64,000 nt of DNA, taken from the NCBI RefSeq assembly GCF_002895945.1, contig NZ_NPZB01000002.1, positions 1 through 64,000 of the forward strand. Direction: 5' to 3'. Shown here in pieces: positions 37,866 through 47,777 of this stretch. The notes beneath the pieces are model-generated. The model was not told the DNA's origin. It saw nothing but the letters and a program-made list of their open reading frames with translations, and searched no databases. The first letter of the stretch is position 1. Each line of letters opens with the position of its first letter. This stretch comes from Solilutibacter silvestris. Its GTDB lineage: Bacteria; Pseudomonadota; Gammaproteobacteria; Xanthomonadales; Xanthomonadaceae. Made by a program: the position numbers and the translations under genes.

Positions 37866-38294
37866 ATCGTTGAAGTCGGCGTCGACGTGCCCAATGCATC
37901 GTTGATGATCATCGAGAACGCCGAGCGCCTCGGCCTCGCGCAGTTGCACCAGTTGCGCGGGCGGGTGGGGCGCGGTGCCACCGCATCGGCCTGCGTGTTG
38001 ATGTACCAGTCGCCGCTGGGACAGATCGCGCGCCAGCGCCTGGAAACCATGCGCGAAACCAATGACGGTTTCCGCATCGCCGAAAAGGATCTGGAACTGC
38101 GCGGCCCCGGCGAATTGCTCGGCACCCGCCAGACCGGCCTTGCCGCGTTCCGCATCGCCGATCTCGCCCGCGACGCCGACCTGCTGCCGCAGGTGCAGCG
38201 CATCGCCGAACGGTTGTTGAAGGAAGATGCGACCCGCGCCGATCGCATCGTCCAGCGCTGGGTCGGCGGCGCCGCGCGTTATGCTTCGGCTTGA
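37866..38294 (+). pseudogene. recG: RecG helicase, 3' fragment only (interrupted by island)
   Basis: 142 residues: IVEVGVDVPNASLMIIENAERLGLAQLHQLRGRVGRG, then RETNDGFRIAEKDLELRGPGELLGTRQTGL and a C-terminal helix. This is the end of RecG, with helicase motif VI (QLHQLRGRVGRG). RecG is normally about 700 residues, so some four fifths, including the ATPase motifs I-V and the wedge domain, are missing on this side. Just upstream the DNA turns AT-rich and non-RecG; an ATG at 37779 opens an artificial fusion. The copy cannot make working RecG unless the island excises. Confidence 0.88.
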
Positions 38295-38310
38295 CTGCAA
38301 GGAAGACCGC

Positions 38311-39249
38311 ATGACCAACAAGATCCCCCTCCTCATCGATACCGATCCCGGCGTCGATGACGCCCTCGCCATCCTGATGGCATTCAACTCGCCCGATCAC
38401 GACGTCGTGGGACTGACCATCGCCGCTGGCAATGTCGGCCTCGATTACACCGTGCGCAATGCATTGAAGCTGTGCGAAGTCGCCGAGCGCGCCGACGTGC
38501 CGGTCTTCGCCGGCGCGCCGCAGCCGCTGCTGCATCGCTCCGAGGATGCCGCTTTCGTCCACGGCCGCGACGGCTTCGGCGACATCGGCTACGCACCGGC
38601 CGCGCGCCAGCCCGAAGCCGAACACGCCGCGCTCGCCATCCTGCGTCTCTCGCACGAACATGCCGGACGCTTGATGATCGTCGCGCTGGGGCCGCTGACC
38701 AACATCGCGCTGGCGCTCAAGCTCGATCCGACCTTGCCGCAGCGGGTGACGCGCCTGGTGGTGATGGGCGGTGCGGTGACAGGCCACGGCAATATCACCC
38801 CGAGCGCCGAGTTCAACACCGGCTTCGATCCCGAGGCGGCGCACATCGTTTTCGAGGCCTTCCCGCAGTTCGACCTCTGCGACTGGGAGGCCAATCTGCG
38901 CCACGGCTTCCCGCACGAGGCGATGGACCAGTGGTTGCAGGTCGATTCGCCGCGCGCCCGCTTCTATGACGCCATTTCCGCCCATACCCGACGCTGGTCC
39001 CGCGAGAAACGGGGCTCGTACTGGCACTCCGCCGACGGCTATGCCATGGCCTGCGCCTTGGCCCCCGAGGGCATCGAGGCCACCGAAGCGCGCCCGCTGG
39101 CGGTGCAGCTGGGGCAGGGGCTGGCCCGCGGCCTCAGCATCGTCGACTGGAACCGGATGAGCGGCCGGCCGGACAACGCCCGCATCGTCCAGACCTACGA
39201 CGGCGAGCGCTACCAGGCCATGATCCGGGCGGCTTTGGCAGCCGGTTGA
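38311..39249 (+). CDS. Nucleoside hydrolase (IunH family)
   Basis: 312 residues; ATG at 38311 with AAGGAAGA upstream. The Ca-binding Asp cluster D10-x-D12-P-G-x-D16-D17 in LIDTDPGVDDALAI is intact, as are GPLTNIALAL, LVVMGGA and the late SADGYAMACAL Asp. The enzyme cleaves ribonucleosides to base and ribose in purine/pyrimidine salvage, in the cytoplasm. The specificity-determining residues do not let me choose between inosine-uridine and pyrimidine types. It follows recG by 16 bases and was probably co-transcribed with it before the insertion, so its expression may now depend on a new promoter. Confidence 0.9.
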   Translation: MTNKIPLLIDTDPGVDDALAILMAFNSPDHDVVGLTIAAGNVGLDYTVRNALKLCEVAERADVPVFAGAPQPLLHRSEDAAFVHGRDGFGDIGYAPAARQPEAEHAALAILRLSHEHAGRLMIVALGPLTNIALALKLDPTLPQRVTRLVVMGGAVTGHGNITPSAEFNTGFDPEAAHIVFEAFPQFDLCDWEANLRHGFPHEAMDQWLQVDSPRARFYDAISAHTRRWSREKRGSYWHSADGYAMACALAPEGIEATEARPLAVQLGQGLARGLSIVDWNRMSGRPDNARIVQTYDGERYQAMIRAALAAG

Positions 39250-39309
39250 CCAAGCCGGGCTGTGCCGCTATCATGTTCGGCTCACTCTGAACCTACTGTC
39301 GGTGCCGCA

Positions 39310-39552
39310 ATGAAGGCCGATCTTCACCCCAATTACCGCGATGTCGTCTTCCAGGACGTCACCTCCGATTTCAAGTTCCTGACGCGCTCCACCATGGCGT
39401 CCAAGGAAACGATCAAGTGGGAGGACGGCAACGACTACCCGCTGATCAAGGTCGAAATCTCTTCGGCCTCGCACCCGTTCTACACCGGTCAGAACAAGGT
39501 GATGGACACCAGCGGTCGCATCGACAAGTTCAAGAAGCGCTACGCCAAGTAA
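39310..39552 (+). CDS. rpmE2: 50S ribosomal protein L31 type B
   Basis: 80 residues beginning [17 protein letters not shown], with [18 protein letters not shown] and the C-terminal [27 protein letters not shown] that define the L31 family. It lacks the zinc-binding cysteines of type A, so it is the zinc-independent type B used under zinc limitation in some bacteria; in the Xanthomonadaceae it may be the only L31. A hairpin terminator follows at 39606-39626. Confidence 0.92.
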   Translation: MKADLHPNYRDVVFQDVTSDFKFLTRSTMASKETIKWEDGNDYPLIKVEISSASHPFYTGQNKVMDTSGRIDKFKKRYAK

Positions 39553-39605
39553 GATCTGGTTGATGGTCGCGCGGTCGCATTCCGCGCCGCTTGACCGAAG
39601 CGCCG

Positions 39606-39626
39606 ACGGCCGCCATGTGCGGCCGT
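39606..39626 (+). terminator. Hairpin terminator after rpmE2
   Basis: ACGGCCGC-CATGT-GCGGCCGT, an 8-bp perfect stem with a five-base loop, then a T-rich run (TCGTGTTT). It sits 54 bases after the rpmE2 stop. Confidence 0.6.
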
Positions 39627-39780
39627 TCGTGTTTCCGAAATCTCTCCGGGATCATGTCCGCCGGGCGCCGTGTGCTCCATGCGCATGTGAATGTTCAAAC
39701 AGTCGTTGTGCGATAATTGACGCAATGCAAAACCGGTTCGACGCGAGTGCAGACCGGTGGACGAACAGGAGACTCCCGCC

Positions 39781-41070
39781 GTGACCGAAGCCAAGACCGC
39801 GACGATTGCCGTTGCCGACAAGAGCAGCACCCTCCCCGTGATCGACCCGGTGCTGGGCCAGCCCTGCATCGATATCGCCAAGCTGCCGAAAGACACCGGC
39901 TGCTTCACCTACGACAACGGTTTCACCGCGACGGCGTCGTGCAAATCGGCGATCACCTATATCGACGGCGATGCCGGCGTGCTGATGTATCGCGGCTATC
40001 CGATCGAGCAACTGGCCGAGCACTCCAGCTTCCTGGAAGTGGCCTATCTGCTGATGAACGGCGAGCTGCCGACCGAGCAGAAGTTCGCCTCGTTCGCCGA
40101 CGACATTGCCCACCACACGATGCTGCACGAAGCGTTCAAGCAGTTCATCGGCGGCTTCCGCCACGACGCCCACCCGATGGCGATGCTGATGGGCATGCTC
40201 GGTTCGATGGCGAGCTTCTATCACAACAACCACGATTACGACGATCCGGAACAGCGCCACCTCGCCGCGATCCGCCTGATCGCCAAGGTGCCGACGATCG
40301 CCGCCGCCTGCTATCGCTACAGCATGGGCTGGCCGCTGCGCTTCCCGCGTAACAACCTCGAGTACGTGACGCGCTTCCTGCACATGATGTTCGAGGTGCC
40401 GTCCGAGCCGCTGCAGATGAACCCGGTGGCCGCCAAGGCGCTCGACCTGTTGTTCATCCTCCACGCCGACCACGAGCAGAACGCCTCGACCTCGACCGTG
40501 CGCATGGTCGGCTCGACCGGCGCCAACCCTTACGCCTGCATCGCCTCGGGCGTGGCAGCGTTGTGGGGGCCGGCGCATGGTGGCGCCAACGAAGCCGTGC
40601 TCAAGATGCTCAACGAGATCGGTTCGCCGGCCAACGTCCAGAACGCGATCGACAAGGCCAAGGACAAGGAGTCCGGTTTCCGCCTGATGGGCTTCGGCCA
40701 CCGCGTCTACAAGAACTTCGATCCGCGCGCCAAGATCATCCGCGAGATGACCTACAAGGTGCTGAACGAGCTCGGCGTCAACGATCCGCTGCTCGATGTC
40801 GCGATGAAGCTGGAAGAAGCCGCGCTCAAGGACGATTACTTCATCCAGCGCAAGCTCTACCCGAACGTCGATTTCTACAGCGGCATCATCTACAAGGCGC
40901 TGAAGATCCCGACCGACATGTTCACGGTGATGTTCGCGATCGCGCGCACCTCCGGCTGGGTCGCGCATTGGCTCGAACAACAGGCCGATCCGGAGCAGAA
41001 GATCGGTCGTCCGCGCCAGATCTACGTCGGCCACGACAAGCGTGATTACGTCGCCATCGACAAGCGCTGA
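39781..41070 (+). CDS. gltA: Citrate synthase
   Basis: 429 residues starting with GTG at 39781, chosen because AGGAGA lies 8 bases upstream; a GTG at 39757 is in frame but has no site. It has the type II citrate synthase layout: [66 protein letters not shown] with an active-site His, [16 protein letters not shown] with the second His, [16 protein letters not shown], and the catalytic Asp in PNVDFYSGI. It condenses oxaloacetate and acetyl-CoA at the entry to the TCA cycle. Gram-negative enzymes of this type are usually NADH-inhibited hexamers. A strong terminator follows at 41093. Confidence 0.96.
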   Translation: MTEAKTATIAVADKSSTLPVIDPVLGQPCIDIAKLPKDTGCFTYDNGFTATASCKSAITYIDGDAGVLMYRGYPIEQLAEHSSFLEVAYLLMNGELPTEQKFASFADDIAHHTMLHEAFKQFIGGFRHDAHPMAMLMGMLGSMASFYHNNHDYDDPEQRHLAAIRLIAKVPTIAAACYRYSMGWPLRFPRNNLEYVTRFLHMMFEVPSEPLQMNPVAAKALDLLFILHADHEQNASTSTVRMVGSTGANPYACIASGVAALWGPAHGGANEAVLKMLNEIGSPANVQNAIDKAKDKESGFRLMGFGHRVYKNFDPRAKIIREMTYKVLNELGVNDPLLDVAMKLEEAALKDDYFIQRKLYPNVDFYSGIIYKALKIPTDMFTVMFAIARTSGWVAHWLEQQADPEQKIGRPRQIYVGHDKRDYVAIDKR

Positions 41071-41092
41071 GTTTCACTTCGACTGATTCGCG

Positions 41093-41119
41093 AAACGCCC
41101 CGCCATGTGCGGGGCGTTT
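41093..41119 (+). terminator. Rho-independent terminator after gltA
   Basis: AAACGCCCCGC-CATGT-GCGGGGCGTTT, an 11-bp perfect stem with TTTT after it. The A-run on the left also makes it usable for the convergent gene at 41139. Confidence 0.85.
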
Positions 41120-41138
41120 TCGTTCGGGGCGGGATGAC

Positions 41139-41789
41139 TCAGCGTGCCTGTGCTTCGTAACCGGCGATCTCGTCTTGCGCCAGCAGTGCACGCAATTGGT
41201 TGGCGGATGCGCGCGCCATCGGCTTTTCGGTGACCGGCGACAGCGGCGCCTGGCGCAAGGCGTCGCGCGGCAGCACGGTGAGGTCGAAGGTGGCGTCGTC
41301 GGCGTTGAACACCCAGACGTCGAAATCGTCGCTGCGTTCGCGATCCAGGCGCAGGCGGCGCGTGCGCGCGTCGGCGGGGATGTCATGTTCCTGCAGCCAG
41401 ACGATGACGTCGCGCGGATCGTCGCAGAACAGGTGCAGCAGTACCGGCGTGTTGGCGTCGGCGGTGCCTTCCAGCACCGGACCGACCAGCCGCGGCTCGA
41501 ATGGCGCGAAGAAGTCGAGCGCGCGCAACGCGGCTTCGCGCCGAGCACGCAGGCGGTCCTCCAGTTCATCGCCATGGAACAGGCGCTGGTAACCGCGCAA
41601 TGCTTCCTCGATCTCGCGGTTGCGCGGCAGCGAGGCGTCGTCGTGGAAGCCGAGGCGCTCGGCCGCCTTGAGCTTGGCCTGGTGGAAATCGCGGATGCCG
41701 CTTTCCGACATCAGGCGGGCGGCTTCATGCGCCAGTCGCTGGCGCCGTTCGCGAGTGCGGGCCTCGGCATGCTGTTGCGCGCGATGCAT
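41139..41789 (-). CDS. Conserved hypothetical protein
   Basis: 216 residues from the ATG at 41789 (MHRAQQHAEARTRERRQRL), which has GGGAG 6 bases upstream. I do not recognise the family. Residues 1-65 are helical and strongly charged; residues about 85-185 alternate short strands and helices (PVLLHLFCDDPRDVIVWLQEHDIP, DFDVWVFNADDATFDLTVLPR), giving an alpha/beta domain that recalls nucleotidyltransferase-like folds, without a clear GS...D-x-D motif. It is convergent with gltA. Probably a lineage-typical cytoplasmic protein. Confidence 0.55.
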   Translation of the reverse strand: MHRAQQHAEARTRERRQRLAHEAARLMSESGIRDFHQAKLKAAERLGFHDDASLPRNREIEEALRGYQRLFHGDELEDRLRARREAALRALDFFAPFEPRLVGPVLEGTADANTPVLLHLFCDDPRDVIVWLQEHDIPADARTRRLRLDRERSDDFDVWVFNADDATFDLTVLPRDALRQAPLSPVTEKPMARASANQLRALLAQDEIAGYEAQAR

Positions 41790-41853
41790 GGCGGACTCCC
41801 TTGCGAGGTTCACCGGACTCTAGCGCAGCATCGGTGACGTCGCCACCACAACC

Positions 41854-41997
41854 AGAACCTGTTTACGGTCCGTTACGAGCGAAGGCCTGCGGTTCGTGGC
41901 GGAGCGGAGCAAGCGCAGCGTATGTGCTGATACGTGAGCATTGCGAGCACCGCACGCGGACCGCAGGACGAGCGCAGTTGGATCGGGAACAGGTTCT
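41854..41997. repeat. MITE-like or hairpin intergenic repeat ending in the mrcA stop codon
   Basis: The ends are inverted: AGAACCTGTT at 41854-41863 and AACAGGTTCT at 41988-41997. Inner parts also pair imperfectly (CCTGCGGTTCGTG near 41,888 with the CGGACCGCAGG stretch near 41,957). The whole 144-base unit would fold into a long interrupted hairpin. The right end overlaps the mrcA stop. It resembles a small non-autonomous repeat. Confidence 0.5.
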
Positions 41998-44477
41998 CAG
42001 AAAATATCGTAAGCATCTTCCTTGGGCGCTTCCTGCGTGGTCTGGTCATCCTTGGGTGCCTGGCTGTAATCGACGATGTCCGGGTTGTTCTGCAGGTCTT
42101 CTTCCTTCAGCCATTCGCCGTTGACCTGGACCATGCCGTTGGGAACCTCGCGCTTGACCAGCGGCGTGTCCTTGAGCGCATCGCGCATGTAGTCGATCCA
42201 GATCGGCAATGCGGCCTTGCCACCGTATTCGCCATAGCCCAGTGAATCGTCGTCGTCGCGGCCGACCCAGACCACGGTGACCAGGTTGCCGCCGAAGCCG
42301 GAGAACCACGCGTCGCGATGATCGTTGGTGGAGCCGGTCTTGCCGCCGATGTCGTCGCGCTCGAGCACGCGTGCGGCGGTGGCGGTGCCGCGCTTGACCA
42401 CGTCCTGCATCATCGTGACGAGCTGGTAGGCGATGCGCTCGTCGATGGCGCGGGGAGCGATGGTCGACCCCGCCGCTGGCGTCACCGGCTTGGGGGTTTC
42501 CTTCTTCGCTTCGGCGGTTGCCGCCGGCTTGGGTTTTTCCGCCTGCGGGCCGCCGAGGTTGAAGCCATCGACCACGTCGGGTTGCTGGCTGGCGGTGGAT
42601 GGTGCGGAAGAGGATGCATCGACCGAAGGCGGCAGGCTGGTGCCGGCGCAGCCGCGGCAGGCGGTGGCCGGGTTTTCCTTGAACAGCAGTTTGCCGCTGG
42701 CGTCCTTGACGGTATCGACGAACCAGATGTTGACGCGGAAGCCGCCGTTTGCGAACGCGGCGTATCCGCGCGCCATGTCGATCGGGCGCAACGAGGCGGC
42801 GCCCAGCGACATCGACAGGTTGCGCGGCAGTTCCTTCTCGTTGAAACCGAAGTGGGTGATGAAGCGGATCGCGTAATCGACGCCGATCGCGTCGAGCAGT
42901 CGCACCGACACCAGGTTGCGCGATTGCACCAGCGCCTCGCGCAGCTTGATCGGTCCGGCGAAACCGCCGCCGTCGTTCTGCGGACGCCAGATGTGGTTGC
43001 TGCGATCGCGGAACACCACCGGCGCGTCGAGCACGATCGACGACGGGTTGTAGCCGCGCTCGAATGCCGCCGCGTACACGAACGGCTTGAAGCTGGAACC
43101 CGGCTGGCGGCGGGCCTGCGTCGCGCGGTTGAACGAGTTGCCGTTGAAGCTGAGTCCGCCGATCAGCGCCTTCAGCGCGCCGTTGTCGGAATCGATCGAC
43201 ACCAGCGCCGATTGCGCGCGCGGCAGCTGCTCGATCGCCCAGATGTTTTCCTTGGTTTCGGTGATGCGCGCGACGTCACCGCGCTTGAACAGTGATGCCG
43301 GCGTGCGCCCGGGCCAGCTCGACGCCAGCGATGCCGGCAGCGTGAGGATCTTGCCCTGGGCGTTGACCACCTGCGCGCTGCCGTTGTCTTCGGTCGAGAG
43401 CACGATCACCGGCACCAGCGCCGCCTGCACCGGGAACGGCGCCAGGCGCTTCGCTGTCTGCTCCGGCGTTTCCCCGGCAGGCAGGTCGAAGTGTTTTTCC
43501 GGGCCGCGCCAGCCATGGCGATGGTCGTAGGTGCGCAGGCCGTGGCGCACGGCAATGTCGGCGGCCAGCTGCATCTTCGAATCGATCGTGGTGGTGACCT
43601 CAAGGCCCTGTTCCAGCGCCTGCGCGCCGTAGCGGGTCAGCATGTCCTGGCGCACCATTTCGGCGACGTAGGGCGCGTAGACCTCGACTGGCCGTTCGTG
43701 TGGCGCGGCGTGCATCGGCTCGGCGGCGGCGGCATCGGCATCGGCCTTGCTCACCATCCCGAGCTGGGCCATGCGCGGCAGGATGTAGTTGTTGCGACGG
43801 TCGCGGTTGCGATCGGGATCGTCCATCGGATTGCCGGTGGACGGGAATTTCGGCGTCCCGGCCAGCGTTGCGGTTTCACCCAACGTCAGCTGGTCAAGCG
43901 ATTTGCCGTAATAGAACTGCGCCGCCGCGGCGATACCGTAGCTGCGATTGCCGAAGAAACTCTTGTTGAGATACAGCTCCAGGATCTGGTTCTTGCTGAG
44001 GTTCTGCTCGATCTTGCGCGCCAGCAGCATCTCGCGGAATTTGCGCGTGAAGCTGCGCTCCGGGGTGAGGAAGAACTGGCGGGCCACCTGCTGGGTGATG
44101 GTCGAGCCGCCGGGCACGCGTTTGTCGCTGGTGGTCGCCATCAGCCATAGCGCGCGGGCGATGCCCTTGTAGTCGAGGCCGCCATGCGTGTAGAAGTCGG
44201 CGTCCTCGGTGGCGATGAAAGCATCCTTGACCTGCTTGGGCACCTTGTCGATGCCCACCGGGATGCGCCGGATCTCGCCGAACACTGCCATCAGCTTGCC
44301 GTCGGCCGAATACACCGCCAAAGGTTGCTGCGACTGCACATCGCGCAGAGTGGTGACGTCGGGCAGGCCCCGGCTGACGGTGATATAGAACCCGGCAAAG
44401 ACCAGCCCGCCAATCAAGGCAAGCGCGACACAGGCCAGCACGGCCCACTTCAGGAGGCGACGAACGACAGGGGGCAT
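41997..44477 (-). CDS. mrcA: Penicillin-binding protein 1A, bifunctional transglycosylase/transpeptidase
   Basis: 826 residues from the ATG at 44477 ([11 protein letters not shown]), just before the single membrane helix (about 9-31). The GT51 domain follows with the catalytic Glu in [14 protein letters not shown] and a second block [15 protein letters not shown]. The transpeptidase has S-x-x-K in [16 protein letters not shown], SxN in [11 protein letters not shown], and KTG in [14 protein letters not shown]. An OB-type insert lies between. A low-complexity Ala/Pro/Lys-rich segment of about 70 residues after a C-R-G-C pair interrupts the late transpeptidase region. It polymerises and cross-links peptidoglycan in the periplasm. 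Divergent from the pilM operon, as usual in this group. Confidence 0.94.
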   Translation of the reverse strand: MPPVVRRLLKWAVLACVALALIGGLVFAGFYITVSRGLPDVTTLRDVQSQQPLAVYSADGKLMAVFGEIRRIPVGIDKVPKQVKDAFIATEDADFYTHGGLDYKGIARALWLMATTSDKRVPGGSTITQQVARQFFLTPERSFTRKFREMLLARKIEQNLSKNQILELYLNKSFFGNRSYGIAAAAQFYYGKSLDQLTLGETATLAGTPKFPSTGNPMDDPDRNRDRRNNYILPRMAQLGMVSKADADAAAAEPMHAAPHERPVEVYAPYVAEMVRQDMLTRYGAQALEQGLEVTTTIDSKMQLAADIAVRHGLRTYDHRHGWRGPEKHFDLPAGETPEQTAKRLAPFPVQAALVPVIVLSTEDNGSAQVVNAQGKILTLPASLASSWPGRTPASLFKRGDVARITETKENIWAIEQLPRAQSALVSIDSDNGALKALIGGLSFNGNSFNRATQARRQPGSSFKPFVYAAAFERGYNPSSIVLDAPVVFRDRSNHIWRPQNDGGGFAGPIKLREALVQSRNLVSVRLLDAIGVDYAIRFITHFGFNEKELPRNLSMSLGAASLRPIDMARGYAAFANGGFRVNIWFVDTVKDASGKLLFKENPATACRGCAGTSLPPSVDASSSAPSTASQQPDVVDGFNLGGPQAEKPKPAATAEAKKETPKPVTPAAGSTIAPRAIDERIAYQLVTMMQDVVKRGTATAARVLERDDIGGKTGSTNDHRDAWFSGFGGNLVTVVWVGRDDDDSLGYGEYGGKAALPIWIDYMRDALKDTPLVKREVPNGMVQVNGEWLKEEDLQNNPDIVDYSQAPKDDQTTQEAPKEDAYDIF

Positions 44478-44585
44478 GGGCCAGAGGAGCGGGAGAACGG
44501 CCGGCCAGTATACGAAGCCCCCACCGTGGGCGACCATTCGGGGGTGGGGTGCGGTGGTCTTGTCATCGAAACCTAAAGTAAAGTC

Positions 44586-44614
44586 TTGCATTGTCGTGAA
44601 AAGTTCGTTATTTA
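44586..44614 (+). promoter_or_regulatory. Candidate promoter of pilMNOPQ
   Basis: TTGCAT (44586-44591), 17 bases, then TATTTA (44609-44614), about 50 bases before the pilM start. The -35 is good but the -10 is weak (three of six), so this is a suggestion only. Confidence 0.3.
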
Positions 44615-44665
44615 ACTTCCGTTGGGATGACGGTCGTCTCAAGTTCTCCAAAAGGGGGAGACACG

Positions 44666-45721
44666 GTGGGTTTCAAAAAAGCCAGTGCGCCCCTAGTGGG
44701 CGTCGACATCAGTTCGACCGCAGTCAAGCTGCTGCAGTTGTCGCGTTCCGGCGGCGGCTATCGTGTTGAGCACTACGCGGTCGAACCATTGCCTGCGAAT
44801 GCAGTGATCGAGAAGAACATCGCCGACGTGGATGCGGTGGGTGCGGCGATCCGGCGCGCAGCCGATCGTGCCGGCGTGCGTTCGAAGGGCGCAGCCGCGG
44901 CGGTACCGGGCGCTTCGGTGATCTCGAAAGTGATCCCGATGGCGGCCGGACTCAGCGAGGACGACATGGAAGCCCAGGTCGAACTCGAAGCCGGCAACTA
45001 CATCCCGTATCCGATCGAGGAAGTGAACTACGACTTCTCGGTACTGGGGCCGATGCCGAATGCGGCGGACACGCTGCAGGTGCTGCTGGTCGCGTCGCGC
45101 TCCGAGAACGTCGAGGCGCGCCAGGCCGCACTCGAGATCGGCGGCCTCGATGCCAAGGTGATGGATGTCGAGGCGTTCGCGATCGAAAGCGCGTTCGCCC
45201 TGATCGCGCCGCAGCTCACCGTGCCCAAGGATGGCCTGGTCGCGCTGGTCGATGTCGGCGCCACCACCACCACGTTGAACGTGTTGCGCAACGGTCGCGG
45301 CCAGTACCTGCGCGAACAGATGTTCGGCGGGCGCCAGCTCACCGAGGAAATCATGCGCCGCTACGGCTTGAGCTACGAGGAAGCCGGTCGCGCCAAGCGC
45401 CTTGGCGGCTTGCCCGAGCAGTACGAAGTCGAAGTGCTCGAGCCGTTCAAGGACTCGCTGGCGCAACAGGTCGGGCGCCTGCTGCAGTTCTATTACGCCA
45501 GCAGTGAATACAACCGCGTCGACCAGGTCGTGCTCGCGGGTGGTTGTGCATCGATCCCGGGCATTGCACAAGTGATCGAGGAGAACCTCGGCGTGCCGAC
45601 CATCGTCGCCAACCCGCTGGCGCAGATGACGCTGGATCGTCGTGTGCAGGCGCAGGCGTTGGCGCTCGATGCCCCGGCCCTGATGATCGCCTGCGGTCTC
45701 GCCCTGAGGAGTTTCGACTGA
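44666..45721 (+). CDS. pilM: Type IV pilus assembly protein PilM
   Basis: 351 residues from GTG at 44666, with GGGGGAG upstream; ATG at 44627 is in frame but has no site. It is an actin-like ATPase: [16 protein letters not shown] (phosphate-1 loop), [14 protein letters not shown] (phosphate-2) and [13 protein letters not shown] (adenosine). It is cytoplasmic and binds the N-terminal tail of PilN, linking the inner-membrane PilNO complex to the pilus motor. First of five tightly packed genes; the pilN ATG overlaps its stop by one base. Confidence 0.95.
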   Translation: MGFKKASAPLVGVDISSTAVKLLQLSRSGGGYRVEHYAVEPLPANAVIEKNIADVDAVGAAIRRAADRAGVRSKGAAAAVPGASVISKVIPMAAGLSEDDMEAQVELEAGNYIPYPIEEVNYDFSVLGPMPNAADTLQVLLVASRSENVEARQAALEIGGLDAKVMDVEAFAIESAFALIAPQLTVPKDGLVALVDVGATTTTLNVLRNGRGQYLREQMFGGRQLTEEIMRRYGLSYEEAGRAKRLGGLPEQYEVEVLEPFKDSLAQQVGRLLQFYYASSEYNRVDQVVLAGGCASIPGIAQVIEENLGVPTIVANPLAQMTLDRRVQAQALALDAPALMIACGLALRSFD

Positions 45722-46563
45722 TGGCGCGCATCAACCTGTTACCGTGGCGCGCGGAACGCCGGCGCCAGCGCAAACAGCAGTTCACCATGATGCTCGGCGT
45801 TGCCGCGCTCGCTGGCCTGCTGCTGAGCGGCTTGATCTGGATCTACTACAACGGGCAGATTTCCGGCCAGCAGGATCGCAACACCTACCTGCAAGGCCAG
45901 ATCTCCGAACTCGATCGCCAGATCGCCGAGATCAAGGAACTCGACGAGAAGAAGGCCGACCTGTTGCGTCGCAAGCAGGCGATCGAGGAACTGCAGTCGA
46001 ACCGCTTCCAGATGGTGCACCTGTTCGATTCCGTGGTGCGCACGCTGCCCGATGGCATCGTCCTGACCCAGCTCAAGCAGGAAGGCGACATGCTGACCAT
46101 CGACGGGCGATCCGAATCGAACGCGCGCGTGGCCATGTACATGCGCAACATCGAAGGCTCGGGCTGGATGATCAGTCCCGACATCAACGTCATTGAAAAC
46201 GCGCCTTCGACTGCACCGGCACCCACACCTGGGTCCTCGGTGATGAACACGCCGGCCTCGGTGCTGCCGTATCAGTTCACGATGAAGGTGAAGCTGAGCA
46301 ACCCGAACGCCGCGAAGGATCCCAACGCGACTCCGGGCACCATCACCACCACGGCAGCGCCGGCGAATGCGCCGCTGCAACCGGCGTCGCCGCAAGGCAC
46401 GACTGCGCCGATGCCGACACCTGCTCCGGCCAATGGGCAGCCGGCCGCGGCACCCGCCGCGCCTGCACCGGTCGCTCCGGCCGCGCAGGGACAGCAGCCC
46501 GCCGCCGCACCACAGACACAAGCCCAGGCGCCTGCAAGCGCTGGACAGGCGGAGGGACGCTGA
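45721..46563 (+). CDS. pilN: Type IV pilus assembly protein PilN
   Basis: 280 residues. ARINLLPWR at 2-10 is the conserved PilM-binding tail (INLLPWR), followed by one membrane helix (about 24-42), a coiled coil (about 45-95) and a ferredoxin-like periplasmic domain (about 100-210). The C-terminal 75 residues are an Ala/Pro/Gln-rich tail not found in short PilN proteins (about 200 residues); such tails occur in some Xanthomonadaceae. PilN pairs with PilO in the inner membrane. Confidence 0.94.
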   Translation: MARINLLPWRAERRRQRKQQFTMMLGVAALAGLLLSGLIWIYYNGQISGQQDRNTYLQGQISELDRQIAEIKELDEKKADLLRRKQAIEELQSNRFQMVHLFDSVVRTLPDGIVLTQLKQEGDMLTIDGRSESNARVAMYMRNIEGSGWMISPDINVIENAPSTAPAPTPGSSVMNTPASVLPYQFTMKVKLSNPNAAKDPNATPGTITTTAAPANAPLQPASPQGTTAPMPTPAPANGQPAAAPAAPAPVAPAAQGQQPAAAPQTQAQAPASAGQAEGR

Positions 46564-46564
46564 G

Positions 46565-47227
46565 ATGGCGCGCAAGGGTACGAGCCTCAACATCAACAAT
46601 ATGGGTAGCTGGCCGGCTGCTTACCAGGCGGTCGCCGCCGCCGTGATCGCAGCGGTGATCCTGCTGCTGGCATGGCTGCTGGTGTTCCGCGGCCAGCGCG
46701 AAGAACTGACGGGGCTGGAAGGCACCGAAACGTCGTTGCGCCAGGATCTCGAGACCAAGGCCGGCAAGGCCGCCAACCTCGAGCCGCTCAAGCAGCAACT
46801 GGCGACGATGGAAAAGGACCTGCAGGAAATGCTGCGGCAGTTGCCGAGCAAGACCGAAATGCCGGACGTCATCACCGACATCTCGCAGTCGGCGCTGGCC
46901 AGCGGCCTGCGCGTGGAGCTGTTCAAGCCGCAGGCCGAGGTCAAGAAGGACATCTACGCGGAGAAGCCGATCGACCTGCGTTTCGCCGGCGGTTTCCATC
47001 AGTTCGGTGCCTTCATGAGTTCGGTGGCGTCGCTGCCACGCGTGGTGATCATGACCATGAACAACATCGCGCTGACACCGCGCGACAAGAATTCCGGATT
47101 GCAGATGGCCGGCACGGTCAAGACCTATCGCTATCTTGATGAAAGCGAGCGCGCGCCGCCGCCGGTGAAGGGCAAGGATGGCAAGCCCGTCCCGGCCCCG
47201 GCCAAGCCCGACGGAGGTGCCAAGTGA
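46565..47227 (+). CDS. pilO: Type IV pilus assembly protein PilO
   Basis: 220 residues. One membrane helix (about 20-42, AVAAAVIAAVILLLAWLLVF), then a coiled coil and a ferredoxin-like domain: GLRVELFKPQAEVKKDIYAEKPIDLRFAGGFHQFGAFMSSVASLPRVV. It forms a heterodimer with PilN and binds PilP. It starts one base after the pilN stop, and the pilP GTG overlaps its stop by 4 bases. A Pro/Lys tail ends the protein. Confidence 0.94.
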   Translation: MARKGTSLNINNMGSWPAAYQAVAAAVIAAVILLLAWLLVFRGQREELTGLEGTETSLRQDLETKAGKAANLEPLKQQLATMEKDLQEMLRQLPSKTEMPDVITDISQSALASGLRVELFKPQAEVKKDIYAEKPIDLRFAGGFHQFGAFMSSVASLPRVVIMTMNNIALTPRDKNSGLQMAGTVKTYRYLDESERAPPPVKGKDGKPVPAPAKPDGGAK

Positions 47228-47763
47228 GCGCCCGCCCGATGACACGCATCGCCTGGTTGTTCGCGGCTTCGGTGCTGGTGGCCGGTTGCGGCCGCAGCGT
47301 CGAGCATTCTCCCAACGATCCGTCCGATCTGGCCAAGTGGGCCAAGGAGACCCGTGCGAAGCCGGGTCCGCCGTTGCAGCCGCTGCCGCCGATCACGCCG
47401 TTTGCAACCTTCAACTACGATGCGCAGGGTTTGCGTGATCCGTTCGACATGGCATCGGCCGCCGCGGGCGTGACGTCCGCCGGCCTCCATCCCGATGCCG
47501 TGCGCCGCAAGCAGCCGCTGGAGCATTACCCGCTGGACGCGCTGAAGATGGTAGGCACCATCGGCAAGGGCGCCGGCATGGTGGGTCTGGTGATGACGCC
47601 GGACAAGGTCACCTACCGGGTTGGTCCAGGCATGTACATCGGCCAGTCCGAAGGGCGCGTCAGGACTGTCACCGAAAACCGCATCGATATCGTCGAACTG
47701 ACGTCCGACGGCGCCGGCGGCTGGTTGCAGCGCCCGGCTTCCATCGCACTCAATAGTCCTTGA
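47224..47763 (+). CDS. pilP: Type IV pilus lipoprotein PilP
   Basis: 179 residues from GTG. Signal helix followed by the lipobox LVAGC with the lipidated Cys at about 22. The C-terminal part (about 95-170: YPLDALKMVGTIGKGAGMVGLVMTPDKVTYRVGPGMYIGQSEGRV) is the small beta-sandwich that binds PilQ. It joins the inner-membrane PilNO complex to the secretin. The pilQ gene begins 14 bases after its stop. Confidence 0.94.
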   Translation: MSARPMTRIAWLFAASVLVAGCGRSVEHSPNDPSDLAKWAKETRAKPGPPLQPLPPITPFATFNYDAQGLRDPFDMASAAAGVTSAGLHPDAVRRKQPLEHYPLDALKMVGTIGKGAGMVGLVMTPDKVTYRVGPGMYIGQSEGRVRTVTENRIDIVELTSDGAGGWLQRPASIALNSP

Positions 47764-47777
47764 TTAGGGGAAAGCAC

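Noticed and set aside
37700-37900. tRNA gene as the integration target
   Set aside because: No tRNA-like cloverleaf seen; the junction lies inside recG coding sequence.
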